A stretch of 64,000 bases of DNA from Polaromonas sp. A23 (GCF_002001015.1 NZ_MUNO01000022.1:1-64000); one strand, 5' to 3'; shown: positions 17,287-26,218, counted from the stretch's first letter. Notes: generated from the letters alone by a model not told the origin. Program-made: numbers and translations.

Positions 17287-18527
17287 AGGCTGGCAGCCCT
17301 CAATTTTGACGCACTTGCCACCTGGCCGGTGCGACGGCTGGAAAAAACAGCACCGGTGAGTACCACCACCAGGGCAGCAGCCCCACCGGTGTGTGACACA
17401 GCGGCCACCAACGGCCAGCCCAGCACGACGTTGCTCAGACCGGTTGCAAACTGCCACAAGGCCAGCCCGCCAATCCACAATCCGTAGGAACGCATGGCAG
17501 GCAAATGCCGCAGCCGGCTCGCCAGCCAGAGCAAGGCGGCAAAGACGACATAGGCCGCGAGCCTGTGTACATAGTGAATGGCCGTCAGGGCCTGGAAGCT
17601 GATGTTGTCACCATCCCGCCCCACACCCAGGGCGCGCAAGAAGGTAAAGCCTTCCCGCAGATTCATGGCTGGCCAGAAACTGCCCTGGCAGGACGGAAAA
17701 TCGGTGCAGGCCAGTACCGCGTAATTGGTGCTGACCCACCCACCGAGCGCGATCTGCAGCCAAAGCAAGGCAAAGGTCGCCAGCAACAGAAGCCAAGTGC
17801 CCGACGGCAGGGAAACAGACAAAGACTCCCCCTGTGCCTGCGCGTAACGCACCGCTTGCGCGCGCAGCAGGGCCAGCAAGATCAAACCGCCAAGCAGGTG
17901 CAGTGTGACGATCAAGGGAAACAGTTTCATGGTGACCGTGAGCGCGCCAAAAGCGCCCTGAATACAAACCCACACGAGGGTCGCCGTCGGCCACCATGCA
18001 GAAATAACGCCCCCACGCTCTTCACTGCGTGCAAGTCGCTGCCCCCCGAGGGGGCCGCTGCGCCTTCGGCCCGGCATAGCCGGTTCCGCGGCCCCTGCTG
18101 GTCTGGAGCCCTTCTGCGCACGACCTTCAAGCCAAGTGAAAAGTGTCAGCGTCAAAATCAGCACGCCGACACCTGTGGCCAGATAACGGTGAATCATTTC
18201 TACCCAGGCTTTGGCATGGGTCACCGGGCCGGTAGGCATGGCTGACTGCGCCTCGCTGATGGGCTGCTGCGCGCCCACCGGACTGGCATGGCCGTAACAC
18301 CCCGGCCAGTCGGGGCAGCCGAGCCCGGAGTCCGTGAGGCGCGTAAAAGCACCAAACAGCACTAGGTCAAAAGTCAGAAACAGGGTCACCAGCGTAAGCA
18401 CCTGCAGGCGCCGCGCCATGGGCTGGTTCTTGTTGCGCAGCCACACCCAGGCCAACGGGCCCAGTGCCAGCACCAGGCCCATGCCCATCAGGCGCAGCGC
18501 CGGACTCAGGTTGTAGAGGTCGGTCAT
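17283..18527 (-). CDS. ctaA: heme A synthase (COX15/CtaA) with repeat-encoded insertion
   Basis: 414 residues, membrane protein of the COX15/CtaA family that oxidises heme O to heme A. Conserved parts include [23 protein letters not shown] split over residues 46-70, [13 protein letters not shown] and [13 protein letters not shown] with heme-ligand His residues, and [22 protein letters not shown] second Cys pair. Oddity: between two transmembrane helices, about residues 137-175, there is an Arg/Gly/Ala-rich insert ([20 protein letters not shown] and on) encoded by a family B repeat in frame. The enzyme is otherwise full length, so it is probably functional with an extended loop. It shares ATGA coupling with ctaB. 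Confidence 0.93.
   Translation of the reverse strand: MTDLYNLSPALRLMGMGLVLALGPLAWVWLRNKNQPMARRLQVLTLVTLFLTFDLVLFGAFTRLTDSGLGCPDWPGCYGHASPVGAQQPISEAQSAMPTGPVTHAKAWVEMIHRYLATGVGVLILTLTLFTWLEGRAQKGSRPAGAAEPAMPGRRRSGPLGGQRLARSEERGGVISAWWPTATLVWVCIQGAFGALTVTMKLFPLIVTLHLLGGLILLALLRAQAVRYAQAQGESLSVSLPSGTWLLLLATFALLWLQIALGGWVSTNYAVLACTDFPSCQGSFWPAMNLREGFTFLRALGVGRDGDNISFQALTAIHYVHRLAAYVVFAALLWLASRLRHLPAMRSYGLWIGGLALWQFATGLSNVVLGWPLVAAVSHTGGAAALVVVLTGAVFSSRRTGQVASASKLRAASL
18009..18115 (+). repeat. family B repeat inside ctaA
   Basis: Family B consensus from this window: GCCCCCACGGTCGCTCACTTCGTG..., then CTGCCCCCCGAGGGGGCCGC, then TGCGCCTGCGGGCCGGC..., then CCGCGGCCCCTGCT. This copy runs through all four blocks within the ctaA reading frame without a stop. 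Confidence 0.85.
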
Positions 18528-18530
18528 GGT

Positions 18531-18762
18531 GCCCCCACGGTCGCGCACTTCGTGTCGCTCCCTGCCCCCCGAGGGGGCCGCTGCGCCTGCGGGCCGGCGG
18601 AGCCGGACCCGCGGCCCCTGCTGGCAACAGCCGCGTGCGACATCTCCCCTCCTGTGCCAGTTCGAGCCGCGGAACCGGCTTTGCCGGGCCGCAGGCGGGC
18701 GGCCCCCACGGGGGGCAGCGCATTACACGCAGCCGAAGGCGCAGTGAAAAGCGTGGGGGTCA
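18531..18762. repeat. two family B repeats in inverted orientation
   Basis: A forward copy at 18531-18625 and a reverse copy at 18664-18762 face each other across about 38 bp, filling the whole spacer between the SCO-like gene and ctaA. Together they could form a hairpin with stems near 90 bp on DNA or RNA. No gene is seen in the spacer. Confidence 0.85.
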
Positions 18763-19482
18763 TAGCCTGCCGGCTTTGTCCCACGAACTGGAAGCACGCA
18801 TCAGGCGCTCCAGGTCGCGTTTGGCGCTGGCTGCGCCAGCGGCGTCCAAGCCTGCAGGAAATCGCATCATCCAGTTGCCCAGCGGATCCACCACATAGAG
18901 GTGGTCTTGCAGGCGCTGGCCGGCGGCGGCCTGCAGCCACTGGTCCAGGCCGGCCACACGCAGCACCGTGGCGCCCTGCAGCGCTGGTTTGAGCTTGTCG
19001 GGAATCGCCGCCTCATCACTGACCAGCCATACCCGGTCCAGCCGGTCCTTCTCGCGCCCCAGTGACTCGCGCAGCTGGCGCTGAAAATAGAGGGACTGCT
19101 GGCAGGCGCTGTCGCAGGCGCCGCCCGCAACGCTGACCAGCAGCCACTGGCCCTTGAGCGCGGTCAACTCTATGCGGTTGCCGTCCGGTGCGACCGCCGC
19201 CAGGGCCGGAAGCGGGCGCTGCGGGTCAATCAACTCGCCATAGTTGCGCCGGCCTTCGGGGCGAATCACGTAGTAGGTGAAGTAGGAGGCAACGACAGGC
19301 GCTGCACACACCAACAGCACCGCCAGCATTTTCCAGCGGCCCGAACGTGTGTCAGGGGCACTGGCAGCCATTGCACCGGGCTGTGGCATGGCATGCACGG
19401 TCAGGCCCAGCGGCTGGTCCTGACCGGCTGCTGCGGCGCGGCCTGCAGATGACAGGGAGGAATCGGGCTGGGGATGTTGCAC
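18760..19482 (-). CDS. membrane-anchored SCO/thioredoxin-like protein of the cytochrome oxidase cluster
   Basis: About 240 residues from a GTG at 19482, 15 bp after the SURF1 stop; an ATG at 19389 (209 residues) is an alternative. One transmembrane helix (MLAVLLVCAAPVVASYFTYY) precedes a periplasmic thioredoxin-like domain with GQWLLVSVAGGACDSACQQS. Its CDSAC resembles the CxxxC copper motif of SCO proteins. The later segment VVDPLGNWMMRFPAG fits the fold. Between SURF1 and ctaA this protein is usually annotated as hypothetical; a role in oxidase maturation is an inference from position and the CxxxC. Confidence 0.82.
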   Translation of the reverse strand: MQHPQPDSSLSSAGRAAAAGQDQPLGLTVHAMPQPGAMAASAPDTRSGRWKMLAVLLVCAAPVVASYFTYYVIRPEGRRNYGELIDPQRPLPALAAVAPDGNRIELTALKGQWLLVSVAGGACDSACQQSLYFQRQLRESLGREKDRLDRVWLVSDEAAIPDKLKPALQGATVLRVAGLDQWLQAAAGQRLQDHLYVVDPLGNWMMRFPAGLDAAGAASAKRDLERLMRASSSWDKAGRL

Positions 19483-19496
19483 GTTGAAATCGCCGT

Positions 19497-20243
19497 TCAG
19501 GGTTGGGGGTGAGACGCGTGCCGCTTTTTGCGGCGCGGGGAAATCAGCTGGAACCATAGATACAAGCCGGCAACCAGGGCGCACAGGCCAAACCACTGGA
19601 AGGCATAACCGTAATGTTTGTCGACGCCAACAGCGGGCGCCGCCCAGTCACGCAGCAGTCCTTCGCTTGCCGGCCCTGTTTGCAGCAACGAAACCATCAA
19701 CAGGGGCTGGCCAATTTCAGCGCTGAAAGCAGCGACGTCGAGATTTTGCCGGATACGCCCGTTTTGCACGCCTTCGAACTCGTATAGCTTGGACGGTGGC
19801 GGGGCCATGCGGCCGCGCACACTGACGAGGCCTGGCGGCGTTGAAGTGGCAGGAAGCCGTGTGCGGTCGGCGAAGTCACGCGGAATCCAGCCACGCTGCA
19901 CCAGAATCCACGGCCGGCCATTTTCCAGCGCCAAAGGCGTCACCACCCAGAAACCCGACCTGCCGCCCATGGGCCGATTCTCCAGGTACACCGTGTGCGC
20001 CTCCTGCCACACGCCCTGAAGCAGCGCCTGCCGGTGCAACACATTTGCTATATTTTCAGTAGCTAACAGCGCCCGATTATCAAGGGCTGGAAGCGTATTT
20101 CTTTGTTCAATGGCCGTTTGCAACGCTGTTTTCTCCGCTGCGCGGCGCAACTGCCAGTTGCCCAGGGAAAAAGTCAGCGCGACTGTCAGCACGGCAGCCA
20201 CCGTCACCACCCAGAAGCGGGCGCTCTGCAGGGAGGCATTCAT
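19497..20243 (-). CDS. SURF1 family cytochrome oxidase biogenesis protein
   Basis: 248 residues with the family topology: an N-terminal transmembrane helix (FWVVTVAAVLTVALTFSLG), a large periplasmic domain, and a C-terminal helix (GYAFQWFGLCALVAGLYLWF). The motifs LGNWQLRRAAEK and VLVQRGWIPRDF are typical. SURF1 helps insert heme A into subunit I. Its ATG is only 18 bp from the divergent DUF2909 gene. Oddity: a family A repeat is embedded in frame at about residues 50-67 (RALLATENIANVLH). Confidence 0.94.
   Translation of the reverse strand: MNASLQSARFWVVTVAAVLTVALTFSLGNWQLRRAAEKTALQTAIEQRNTLPALDNRALLATENIANVLHRQALLQGVWQEAHTVYLENRPMGGRSGFWVVTPLALENGRPWILVQRGWIPRDFADRTRLPATSTPPGLVSVRGRMAPPPSKLYEFEGVQNGRIRQNLDVAAFSAEIGQPLLMVSLLQTGPASEGLLRDWAAPAVGVDKHYGYAFQWFGLCALVAGLYLWFQLISPRRKKRHASHPQP
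20042..20096 (+). repeat. family A repeat, copy 5 (inside SURF1 gene)
   Basis: Plus strand reads TTTGCTATATTTTCAGTAGC, then TAACAGCGCCCGATTATCAA and GGGCTGGAAGC, a close consensus match. It is read antisense within the SURF1 gene without breaking the frame. Confidence 0.8.
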
Positions 20244-20261
20244 GCGCGGATAATCCTGCTC

Positions 20262-20483
20262 ATGACTTACCTCGTAGCACTTGCATTTTTGGCCATCCTC
20301 GCCAGCCTGGGATCAGCACTGTTTTTCATGCTCAAGGACGGCAGCAACGGCAAAGCCAAAACCAGCAACATGGCGCGCGCGCTGGCCTTTCGTGTGGGGT
20401 TTTCCATCCTGCTGTTTCTGTGCATCCTGATCGCCTGGAAACTGGGCTATATCCAGCCCACCGGCATTGCCGCAGGCAAATAA
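20262..20483 (+). CDS. DUF2909 twin-transmembrane protein
   Basis: 73 residues with two membrane helices (YLVALAFLAILASLGSALFF and FSILLFLCILIAWKL) separated by a short basic loop that includes KDGSNGKAKTSNMARALAFR. This small family regularly sits beside SURF1 in beta-proteobacterial oxidase clusters, which suggests a function in the oxidase; none is established. It is divergent from SURF1 by 18 bp and convergent with ctaE, with a terminator between. Confidence 0.88.
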   Translation: MTYLVALAFLAILASLGSALFFMLKDGSNGKAKTSNMARALAFRVGFSILLFLCILIAWKLGYIQPTGIAAGK

Positions 20484-20497
20484 TTAAGTTCAAAAAC

Positions 20498-20523
20498 AAA
20501 GGCCGCTGTTCGCGGCCTTTTTT
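20498..20523 (+). terminator. terminator after DUF2909 gene
   Basis: 9 bp stem AAAGGCCGC / GCGGCCTTT with a 5-base loop, followed by T residues. A-rich sequence on the other side lets it also serve the convergent ctaE. Confidence 0.85.
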
Positions 20524-20584
20524 CTTTGTTTTGTTGTTGCACAAAGCAGCACAGCTTGCGCCGTGGCGGCCCTGCCGCGCCGCC

Positions 20585-21466
20585 TCAGAGCCAGTAGACC
20601 AGCATGTACAGGCCGAGCCAGACCACGTCCACAAAATGCCAATACCATGCAGCGCCCTCAAAGCCAAAGTGGCGTTCGGGAGTGAAATGGCCTTTTTGCA
20701 GGCGCAGGGTGATGAACAGCAGCATCAACATGCCCACAAACACGTGAAAACCGTGAAAGCCTGTGAGCATGAAAAAGGTCGAGCCATACACGCCGGAAGA
20801 CAATTTCAGATTCAATTCTGAATACGCGTGGGAATATTCGTAGCCCTGCACGCACAGGAAAATCACGCCGAGAAGCACGGTCATCCACATGAATGCAATC
20901 GTCTTGCCGCGATGATTCTCGCGCAGCGCGTGGTGGGCGATGGTCAGCGTGACGCCGGAGCTGAGCAGCAAAGCGGTGTTGATGGTCGGCAACCAGAACG
21001 GTCCCATGGTCGTGAACGGCTCGATGATGTCGGCAGGGGACGCGGTCACACCCGGAGCAACACTGGGCCAAACTGCCTTGAAATCAGGCCAGAGCAAGGC
21101 ATTTTCCAGGCCGCCGAGTTCCGGAACGGAATGCACACGCGCCCACCACAAAGCCGTGAAGAAGGCACCGAAAAACATGACTTCCGAGAAAATGAACCAG
21201 CTCATGCTCCAGCGGTAGGACAACTCGACCTTGTGGCCATAGAGCCCACCTTCACTTTCGGTCACGGCGGTACGAAACCACAGGAACAGCACGGCAAGCC
21301 ACCAGGCCATGCCAAAAGCCAGAGAGTAAGCACCCCAGCCAGCGCCATTGATCCACTGACCTCCGCCAAAAAAGACGAAAAACAGTCCGATAGCCGCCAT
21401 CACCGGATAAGCCGAAGGCGCCGGAACGAAGTAATACGGGGTTCCTGCATGTGCTGCTGAAGACAT
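20585..21466 (-). CDS. ctaE: cytochrome c oxidase subunit III
   Basis: 293 residues, seven-helix subunit III of the aa3 oxidase. Family landmarks include YYFVPAPSAYPVMAAIG near the N-terminus, FSEVMFFGAFFTALWW in the middle and GFHGFHVFVGMLML with AAWYWHFVDVVWLGLYMLVY at the end. The ATG at 21466 has AGGAG 7 nt upstream and was chosen over an in-frame TTG 6 nt earlier. It is the last gene of the ctaC-ctaD-ctaG block. Confidence 0.96.
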   Translation of the reverse strand: MSSAAHAGTPYYFVPAPSAYPVMAAIGLFFVFFGGGQWINGAGWGAYSLAFGMAWWLAVLFLWFRTAVTESEGGLYGHKVELSYRWSMSWFIFSEVMFFGAFFTALWWARVHSVPELGGLENALLWPDFKAVWPSVAPGVTASPADIIEPFTTMGPFWLPTINTALLLSSGVTLTIAHHALRENHRGKTIAFMWMTVLLGVIFLCVQGYEYSHAYSELNLKLSSGVYGSTFFMLTGFHGFHVFVGMLMLLFITLRLQKGHFTPERHFGFEGAAWYWHFVDVVWLGLYMLVYWL

Positions 21467-21531
21467 TTCCAACTCCTGTTTCGCTAAATTCTAGTATTCA
21501 AAAATCAATGATGGCCGGTCGGGCGCCCCCG

Positions 21532-21741
21532 CTATTTGCCCACCACCCAGGTGGCCAGAAGAATCAGGCCGCCAACAAAAACCAACACACCCACCAATGC
21601 CGCAATGACAATGTGCACCGGGTTGAGCTGCTCAACATCTTTTTCGTACTCACCCCGGCTGCGCAACCCGACGAATGACCAACCCACCGCCTTGATGGTG
21701 CGCCAGATCGAGCCCTTGCGCTGCGTCAGCGGCGTGCTCAT
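21532..21741 (-). CDS. DUF2970 family small membrane protein
   Basis: 69 residues. A conserved N-terminal part (SIWRTIKAVGWSFVGLRSR) is followed by a single helix (IVIAALVGVLVFVGGLILLA). The family is found between ctaG and ctaE in beta-proteobacteria, and its function is unknown. The start overlaps the ctaG stop by 4 bp, so it is translationally coupled. Confidence 0.9.
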   Translation of the reverse strand: MSTPLTQRKGSIWRTIKAVGWSFVGLRSRGEYEKDVEQLNPVHIVIAALVGVLVFVGGLILLATWVVGK

Positions 21742-22352
21742 ACGCCCGATCCCGGGCGCTGAACAGCCAGATCAACTGCAGCAACCGGGCCTGCTACAGG
21801 TGCAGCCGGCGTTTTTCCGCCAACCTCAAAAAACGTATAGGACAACGTGATGGTGGCCACGTCTTTCGAGAGCTTGGGGTCAATCACAAAAACCACCGGC
21901 CACTGCTTTTTTTCACCAGGCGCCAGGGTGTATTGGCTGAAGCAGAAGCATTCAAGCTTGTTGAAATATGCTCCGGCCTGCAGCGGCGCATAACTCGGTA
22001 TGGCCTGGGCAGACATGGTGCGGTTCTGCACATTCTGGAACTCGTACATCACTGTCATCAGCTCGCCTGGGTGCACCTGCAGCGAACGCTGCGCCGGCTT
22101 GAACACCCAGGGGCCACGTGCATTGGCATCAAACTCCACGGTGATGCTGCGGCTGGTATCCACCTGGGTGTTGGCCGCCATCTTCGGAGTCGCGCCGGGA
22201 ATCTGCCGGTCGCCGAGGGCCAGGATATTGATGCCGGTCATCTCGCAAATAGCTTTGTAAATGGGCACCAGCGCGTAACCGAAGGCAAACATGCCGAGCA
22301 CAATCACGCCCAGCTTGCCCAGCATCCGGAAATTTTCGCGTTTCAGGCCCAT
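21738..22352 (-). CDS. ctaG: cytochrome c oxidase assembly protein CtaG/Cox11
   Basis: 204 residues: one N-terminal membrane helix (LGVIVLGMFAFGYALVPIY), then a periplasmic immunoglobulin-like domain with the copper-binding motif ECFCFSQYTL. Cox11 inserts copper into the CuB site of subunit I. A proline/alanine-rich tail of about 30 residues after YTFFEVGG extends beyond the usual family end. It lies between the 37-residue small gene and DUF2970. Confidence 0.96.
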   Translation of the reverse strand: MGLKRENFRMLGKLGVIVLGMFAFGYALVPIYKAICEMTGINILALGDRQIPGATPKMAANTQVDTSRSITVEFDANARGPWVFKPAQRSLQVHPGELMTVMYEFQNVQNRTMSAQAIPSYAPLQAGAYFNKLECFCFSQYTLAPGEKKQWPVVFVIDPKLSKDVATITLSYTFFEVGGKTPAAPVAGPVAAVDLAVQRPGSGV

Positions 22353-22355
22353 GTT

Positions 22356-22469
22356 TCAGCCTTTGCCGAAAAAGACCAGCTTGGCCATGATGCCGAGAAA
22401 GAACACCACCGCTATCGAGGCGAGGATCAGCCCCAACCGCAGATTGTTCTTTTTCTGTTCAGGTGTCAT
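22356..22469 (-). CDS. cytochrome oxidase small assembly protein (37 aa)
   Basis: A 37-residue protein starting MTPEQKKNNLRLGLILASIA and continuing as one membrane helix, ending MAKLVFFGKG. It fits exactly between ctaD (28 bp upstream) and ctaG (3 bp downstream). Small single-helix proteins with the same MTxEQKKxNxRxGL start occupy this position in many beta-proteobacteria and are annotated as oxidase small assembly proteins. It is easily missed because of its size. Confidence 0.85.
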   Translation of the reverse strand: MTPEQKKNNLRLGLILASIAVVFFLGIMAKLVFFGKG

Positions 22470-22497
22470 GGCACGCAGGCTATCTCTTCAGAACGGC

Positions 22498-24132
22498 TCA
22501 GTAACCAATCACCTTGGTTGCCGTGGCATCAAGGCGCGGAGGCGTCTCGAAGGTGTGGAAGGGTGCGGGCGAGGCCACTTCCCACTCCAGGCCTTCGGCT
22601 CCGGCGCCATCAGGATCGTTCCATGGCCGTTGTGAGGCTTTTTCACCCTTGCCGCGCATGGTGGGCAGGACCACGAAGAAGAAGAAATAGACCTGTGCAA
22701 AACCGAAGAAGAAGGCACCCACGCTGGCGATCGCATTGAAATCTGCAAACTGCATCGGATAGTCGGCGTAACGGCGCGGCATGCCGGCCAGGCCCAGGAA
22801 GTGCATCGGGAAGAAAGTCACGTTGAAGGAAATCAGCGACCACCAGAAGTGGATTTTGCCGCGGGTTTCGTTGTACATCACGCCGGTCCACTTGGGCGAC
22901 CAGTAGTAATAACCGGCAAACAGCGCATAGAGCGAGCCCGCCACCAGCACGTAGTGGAAGTGGGCCACCACGTAATAGGTGTCCTGCACCTGGATGTCAA
23001 TCGGCGCGACGGCCAGGATCAGGCCGGTGAAGCCGCCCATGGTGAACACGAAAATGAAACCGACGGCAAACAGCATGGGCGTCTCGAAGGTCATGGAGCC
23101 CTTCCACATGGTCGCGATCCAGTTGAAGATCTTCACGCCGGTCGGCACGGCAATCAGCATGGTCGAGTACATGAAGAACAGCTGGCCGGTCACGGGCATG
23201 CCGGTGGTGAACATGTGGTGCGCCCAGACGACAAAACTCAGGATGGCGATGGAGCCGGTGGCGTACACCATGGAGGCGTAGCCAAACAGGCGTTTGCGGG
23301 CAAAGGCCGGAATGATCTGGCTGATGATGCCGAAGGCCGGCAAGATCATGATGTAGACCTCGGGGTGGCCGAAGAACCAGAAAATGTGCTGAAACATCAC
23401 CGGGTCGCCACCGCCGGCGGGGTTGAAGAAGCTGGTGCCGAAGTGACGGTCGGTCAGTGTCATCGTGATGGCGCCGGCCAGCACGGGCATCACGGCGATC
23501 AGCAGGTAGGCGGTGATCAGCCAGGTCCAGCAGAACATCGGCATCTTCATCAGTGTCATGCCGGGTGCGCGCATGTTCAGAATGGTCACGATGATGTTGA
23601 TCGAACCCATGATGGACGAAGCGCCGAGGATGTGCAGTGCAAAAATGCCGGCGTCCATGGACGGGCCCATCTGCAATGACAACGGCGCATACAGCGTCCA
23701 GCCGCCGGCAGGAGCGCCACCGGGCATGAAGAAAGAGCCGACGATCATCAGACCGGCAGGAATCAGCAGCCAGAAGCTGAAGTTGTTCATGCGGGCAAAA
23801 GCCATGTCGGCCGCGCCGATCTGCAGCGGGATCATCCAGTTCGCAAAACCGACGAAGGCCGGCATGATGGCACCGAACACCATGATCAGGCCGTGCATGG
23901 TGGTGAGCTGGTTGAACAGCTCCGGATTGACCAGTTGCAGGCCAGGCTGGAACAGCTCGGCGCGGATCATCAGGGCCAGCAAACCGCCAACCATCAGCAT
24001 CGTGAAGCTGAACAGCAGGTAAAGCGTGCCAATATCCTTGTGGTTGGTCGCAAACACCCAGCGACGCCAGCCCGTCGGGGCATGGTCGTGGTCATCATGC
24101 GCGTGATCGTGATGGTCTAGAACTGCACTCAT
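22498..24132 (-). CDS. ctaD: cytochrome c oxidase subunit I
   Basis: 544 residues, the heme a / heme a3-CuB catalytic subunit with twelve helices. Seen directly: MHGLIMVFGAIMPAF with a heme ligand His, the CuB/active-site stretch FWFFGHPEVYIMILPAFGII with the cross-linked His and Tyr, WAHHMFTTG with the CuB His pair, and HFHYVLVAGSLYALFAGYYY with the heme a3 and heme a ligands. A His-rich N-terminal stretch (HHDHAHDDHDHAPTGWRR) is typical of beta-proteobacterial aa3 oxidases. It is downstream of ctaC. Confidence 0.97.
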   Translation of the reverse strand: MSAVLDHHDHAHDDHDHAPTGWRRWVFATNHKDIGTLYLLFSFTMLMVGGLLALMIRAELFQPGLQLVNPELFNQLTTMHGLIMVFGAIMPAFVGFANWMIPLQIGAADMAFARMNNFSFWLLIPAGLMIVGSFFMPGGAPAGGWTLYAPLSLQMGPSMDAGIFALHILGASSIMGSINIIVTILNMRAPGMTLMKMPMFCWTWLITAYLLIAVMPVLAGAITMTLTDRHFGTSFFNPAGGGDPVMFQHIFWFFGHPEVYIMILPAFGIISQIIPAFARKRLFGYASMVYATGSIAILSFVVWAHHMFTTGMPVTGQLFFMYSTMLIAVPTGVKIFNWIATMWKGSMTFETPMLFAVGFIFVFTMGGFTGLILAVAPIDIQVQDTYYVVAHFHYVLVAGSLYALFAGYYYWSPKWTGVMYNETRGKIHFWWSLISFNVTFFPMHFLGLAGMPRRYADYPMQFADFNAIASVGAFFFGFAQVYFFFFVVLPTMRGKGEKASQRPWNDPDGAGAEGLEWEVASPAPFHTFETPPRLDATATKVIGY

Positions 24133-24230
24133 CTTGGCTTCCTTTGGTGGCTTTTGCCTGTAGCTTTGTCTTTGCGCCGGACCAGATGGCCCGACCGGAT
24201 GCTTGTTAAATCTGCGGGAGGTCCCGGGCC

Positions 24231-25436
24231 TTATTTGCGCGCGGCCTGCACTTCAGCGGGCTGGACGAGCTGGCCGGTCTGGTTAGACCAGTTGTTCTTT
24301 GTGTAGGTGGTCACCGCGGCAAGATCGGTATCGCTCAACGCTTTCCACGAAGGCATTGCGCCACCGGCCGCGCCATTGAGCAGGACCTGGAGTTGCTTGC
24401 CGTGGTCCTTGTCCATAACGATGGCTGAACCGTCCAGCGGCTTGATCGGGCCTGCGCCCTTGCCATTGGCCTGGTGGCAGGCTGCACAGTTTGCGGCATA
24501 AACCTTCTCGCCGCGGGCTTTCAGCTCGGGCAGCACCCACACCTTGGAAGGATCGTCGGCCTTCGCAGCGGCTTCCTTGACCTTGATGCCAACCCATTTG
24601 CTGTAGTCCTCAGCCGAGAGAACCTTCACATGGATGGGCATGTAGGCGTGTTCCTTGCCGCACAGCTCGGCGCACTGGCCGTAGAAGTCGCCGGTCTTTT
24701 CGGCCCGGAACCATGTGTCACGCACAAAGCCGGGAATTGCATCCTGCTTGATACCGAAAGCCGGCACCATGAAAGCATGAATCACGTCATTGGCAGTGGT
24801 GATGATGCGAATCTTGCGATCAACGGGCACCACCAGCGGGTTGTCCACCTTGAACAGGTAGTCGTCCGGGGCCGCACCGGCTTTTGGACCGCCGCTGTTC
24901 GACATTTCACGATGGGTGCTGTCCAGGGTCGAAACAAAACCAATGCCTTCGCCTTCGCCCTTGATGTAGTCGTAGCCCCATTTCCACTGCATGCCGGTCG
25001 CCTTGATGGTCAGATCAGCGCCGGTGGTGTCCTTGGAGGCCACGAGCACCTTGGTAGCGGGCAGCGCCATCAGGATAACGATCACGAACGGAACGATGGT
25101 CCAGATGATTTCGACGGTGGCAGATTCGTGGAAATTGGCGGCCTTGTGGCCGGCGGCCTTGCGGTGCTTCCAGATTGAATAAAACATCACACCGAACACC
25201 GCCAGGAAAATGACCACGCAAATGATCATCATGAACCAGTGCAACCAGTGCTGCTCTTGCGCGATTTTGGTCACGGCCGGATGCAAATTGAGCTGGTTGA
25301 CAGCAGGGCCGCCAGGCAGGTCGTTGACCGCGTAGGCTGCGGTGCTCATCCAGGCAGCGAGCAGTGCCGTGACGGCGGCCAGCTTACGGCTCGCTTGCAG
25401 GACCAGGGAATTCAAAACTGCGCCGGCTTGCTTCAT
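24231..25436 (-). CDS. ctaC: cytochrome c oxidase subunit II with fused cytochrome c domain
   Basis: About 401 residues. A signal peptide (cleaved near AAYA) and two transmembrane helices precede the cupredoxin domain, whose CuA site is visible as GQCAELCGKEHAYMPIHV. A C-terminal class I cytochrome c domain follows, with heme motif CAACH (in AANCAACHQANGKG) and a distal Met in AMPSWKALSD, making this a caa3-like subunit. The start is uncertain: the ATG at 25436 (MKQAGAVLN) is taken, but 25466 (ATG) and 25475 (GTG after GAGG) are in frame. It is the first gene of the oxidase operon. Confidence 0.95.
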   Translation of the reverse strand: MKQAGAVLNSLVLQASRKLAAVTALLAAWMSTAAYAVNDLPGGPAVNQLNLHPAVTKIAQEQHWLHWFMMIICVVIFLAVFGVMFYSIWKHRKAAGHKAANFHESATVEIIWTIVPFVIVILMALPATKVLVASKDTTGADLTIKATGMQWKWGYDYIKGEGEGIGFVSTLDSTHREMSNSGGPKAGAAPDDYLFKVDNPLVVPVDRKIRIITTANDVIHAFMVPAFGIKQDAIPGFVRDTWFRAEKTGDFYGQCAELCGKEHAYMPIHVKVLSAEDYSKWVGIKVKEAAAKADDPSKVWVLPELKARGEKVYAANCAACHQANGKGAGPIKPLDGSAIVMDKDHGKQLQVLLNGAAGGAMPSWKALSDTDLAAVTTYTKNNWSNQTGQLVQPAEVQAARK

Positions 25437-25576
25437 GCCTGACCCTATTGTTGTGCGTACGTTCATCGTGATCACTTTTAATGCCTCAATTACCGACTGA
25501 TTAAGCTATTGATTATAAAGTCAGCCCCGACACCGTCCGGGCACCCCCGGACCGACGCCCCGCCATCCGGCTTCAC

Positions 25577-26074
25577 TCAGCAACCACGCAACGCGTGGCG
25601 AATTTCCCGCGCAAGTGCCGGCCGCAACTCCGGTCGCACATGCCGCCCTACGCTGACCGAGCTGCCCTGGCCCGACACCTCAATCAACGAACCGTCACCG
25701 CTTCTGGGCTCCACGCGGACACATTCACGATTGAACTCTGCCCGTTCAAGCCGCCCTGCACTTTCCAGCTCTACGACCAGATAACTGCCCTGCAGCACGA
25801 TGCGTTCCCCATCCTTGGCGTGCCGGGCATACGTCCGAAAAGCCAACCCCACCGCCACCAACTCCAGCCATGCAAAGGGCATCACCAGGGTCGCGCCCTG
25901 CACCCAGAAAAATCCGGCAATGCCGAGCGAGACGACGCACAGCGAGACATACAGCCCCAGCAGTTGCGCCGGCGTCACCGAGCAGTTGCGCTTGAGCTGC
26001 CACTGGACCGCCTGCGAATCCTGGCCGCCATGGCGAGGAGCAGTCAAACGAAACCCGGGGTGGATGTGCGACAC
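25577..26074 (-). CDS. DUF2244 family integral membrane protein
   Basis: About 165 residues from a GTG at 26074. That start gives the usual family length, while the open frame extends to 26203 with Cys/Pro-rich non-homologous sequence. The DUF2244 core is recognisable as WQLKRNCSVTPAQLLGLY, two adjacent helices (VSLCVVSLGIAGFFWVQGA and the next), and a C-terminal beta-rich cytosolic half. It lies upstream of the ctaC operon on the same strand. Function is unknown. Confidence 0.8.
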   Translation of the reverse strand: MSHIHPGFRLTAPRHGGQDSQAVQWQLKRNCSVTPAQLLGLYVSLCVVSLGIAGFFWVQGATLVMPFAWLELVAVGLAFRTYARHAKDGERIVLQGSYLVVELESAGRLERAEFNRECVRVEPRSGDGSLIEVSGQGSSVSVGRHVRPELRPALAREIRHALRGC

Positions 26075-26218
26075 AGTGCAGCACTCAAAAAATTGCCGCC
26101 GGTCAAACGCTTTCGGCGGCCTTGTGCATGGGAACATACCCAAAATTCGACTTTGGATTGTAGCCGGGTTTACCCCGTGCAGACCTCGCCCGTGGGGACC
26201 CATTCCGCCTGTTATGCC

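Noticed and set aside
22801..23679. 292-codon frame antisense to ctaD
   Set aside because: It is rich in His, Gly and Asp as expected for a shadow of a membrane protein gene in high-GC DNA, with no homology; ctaD on the other strand is certain.
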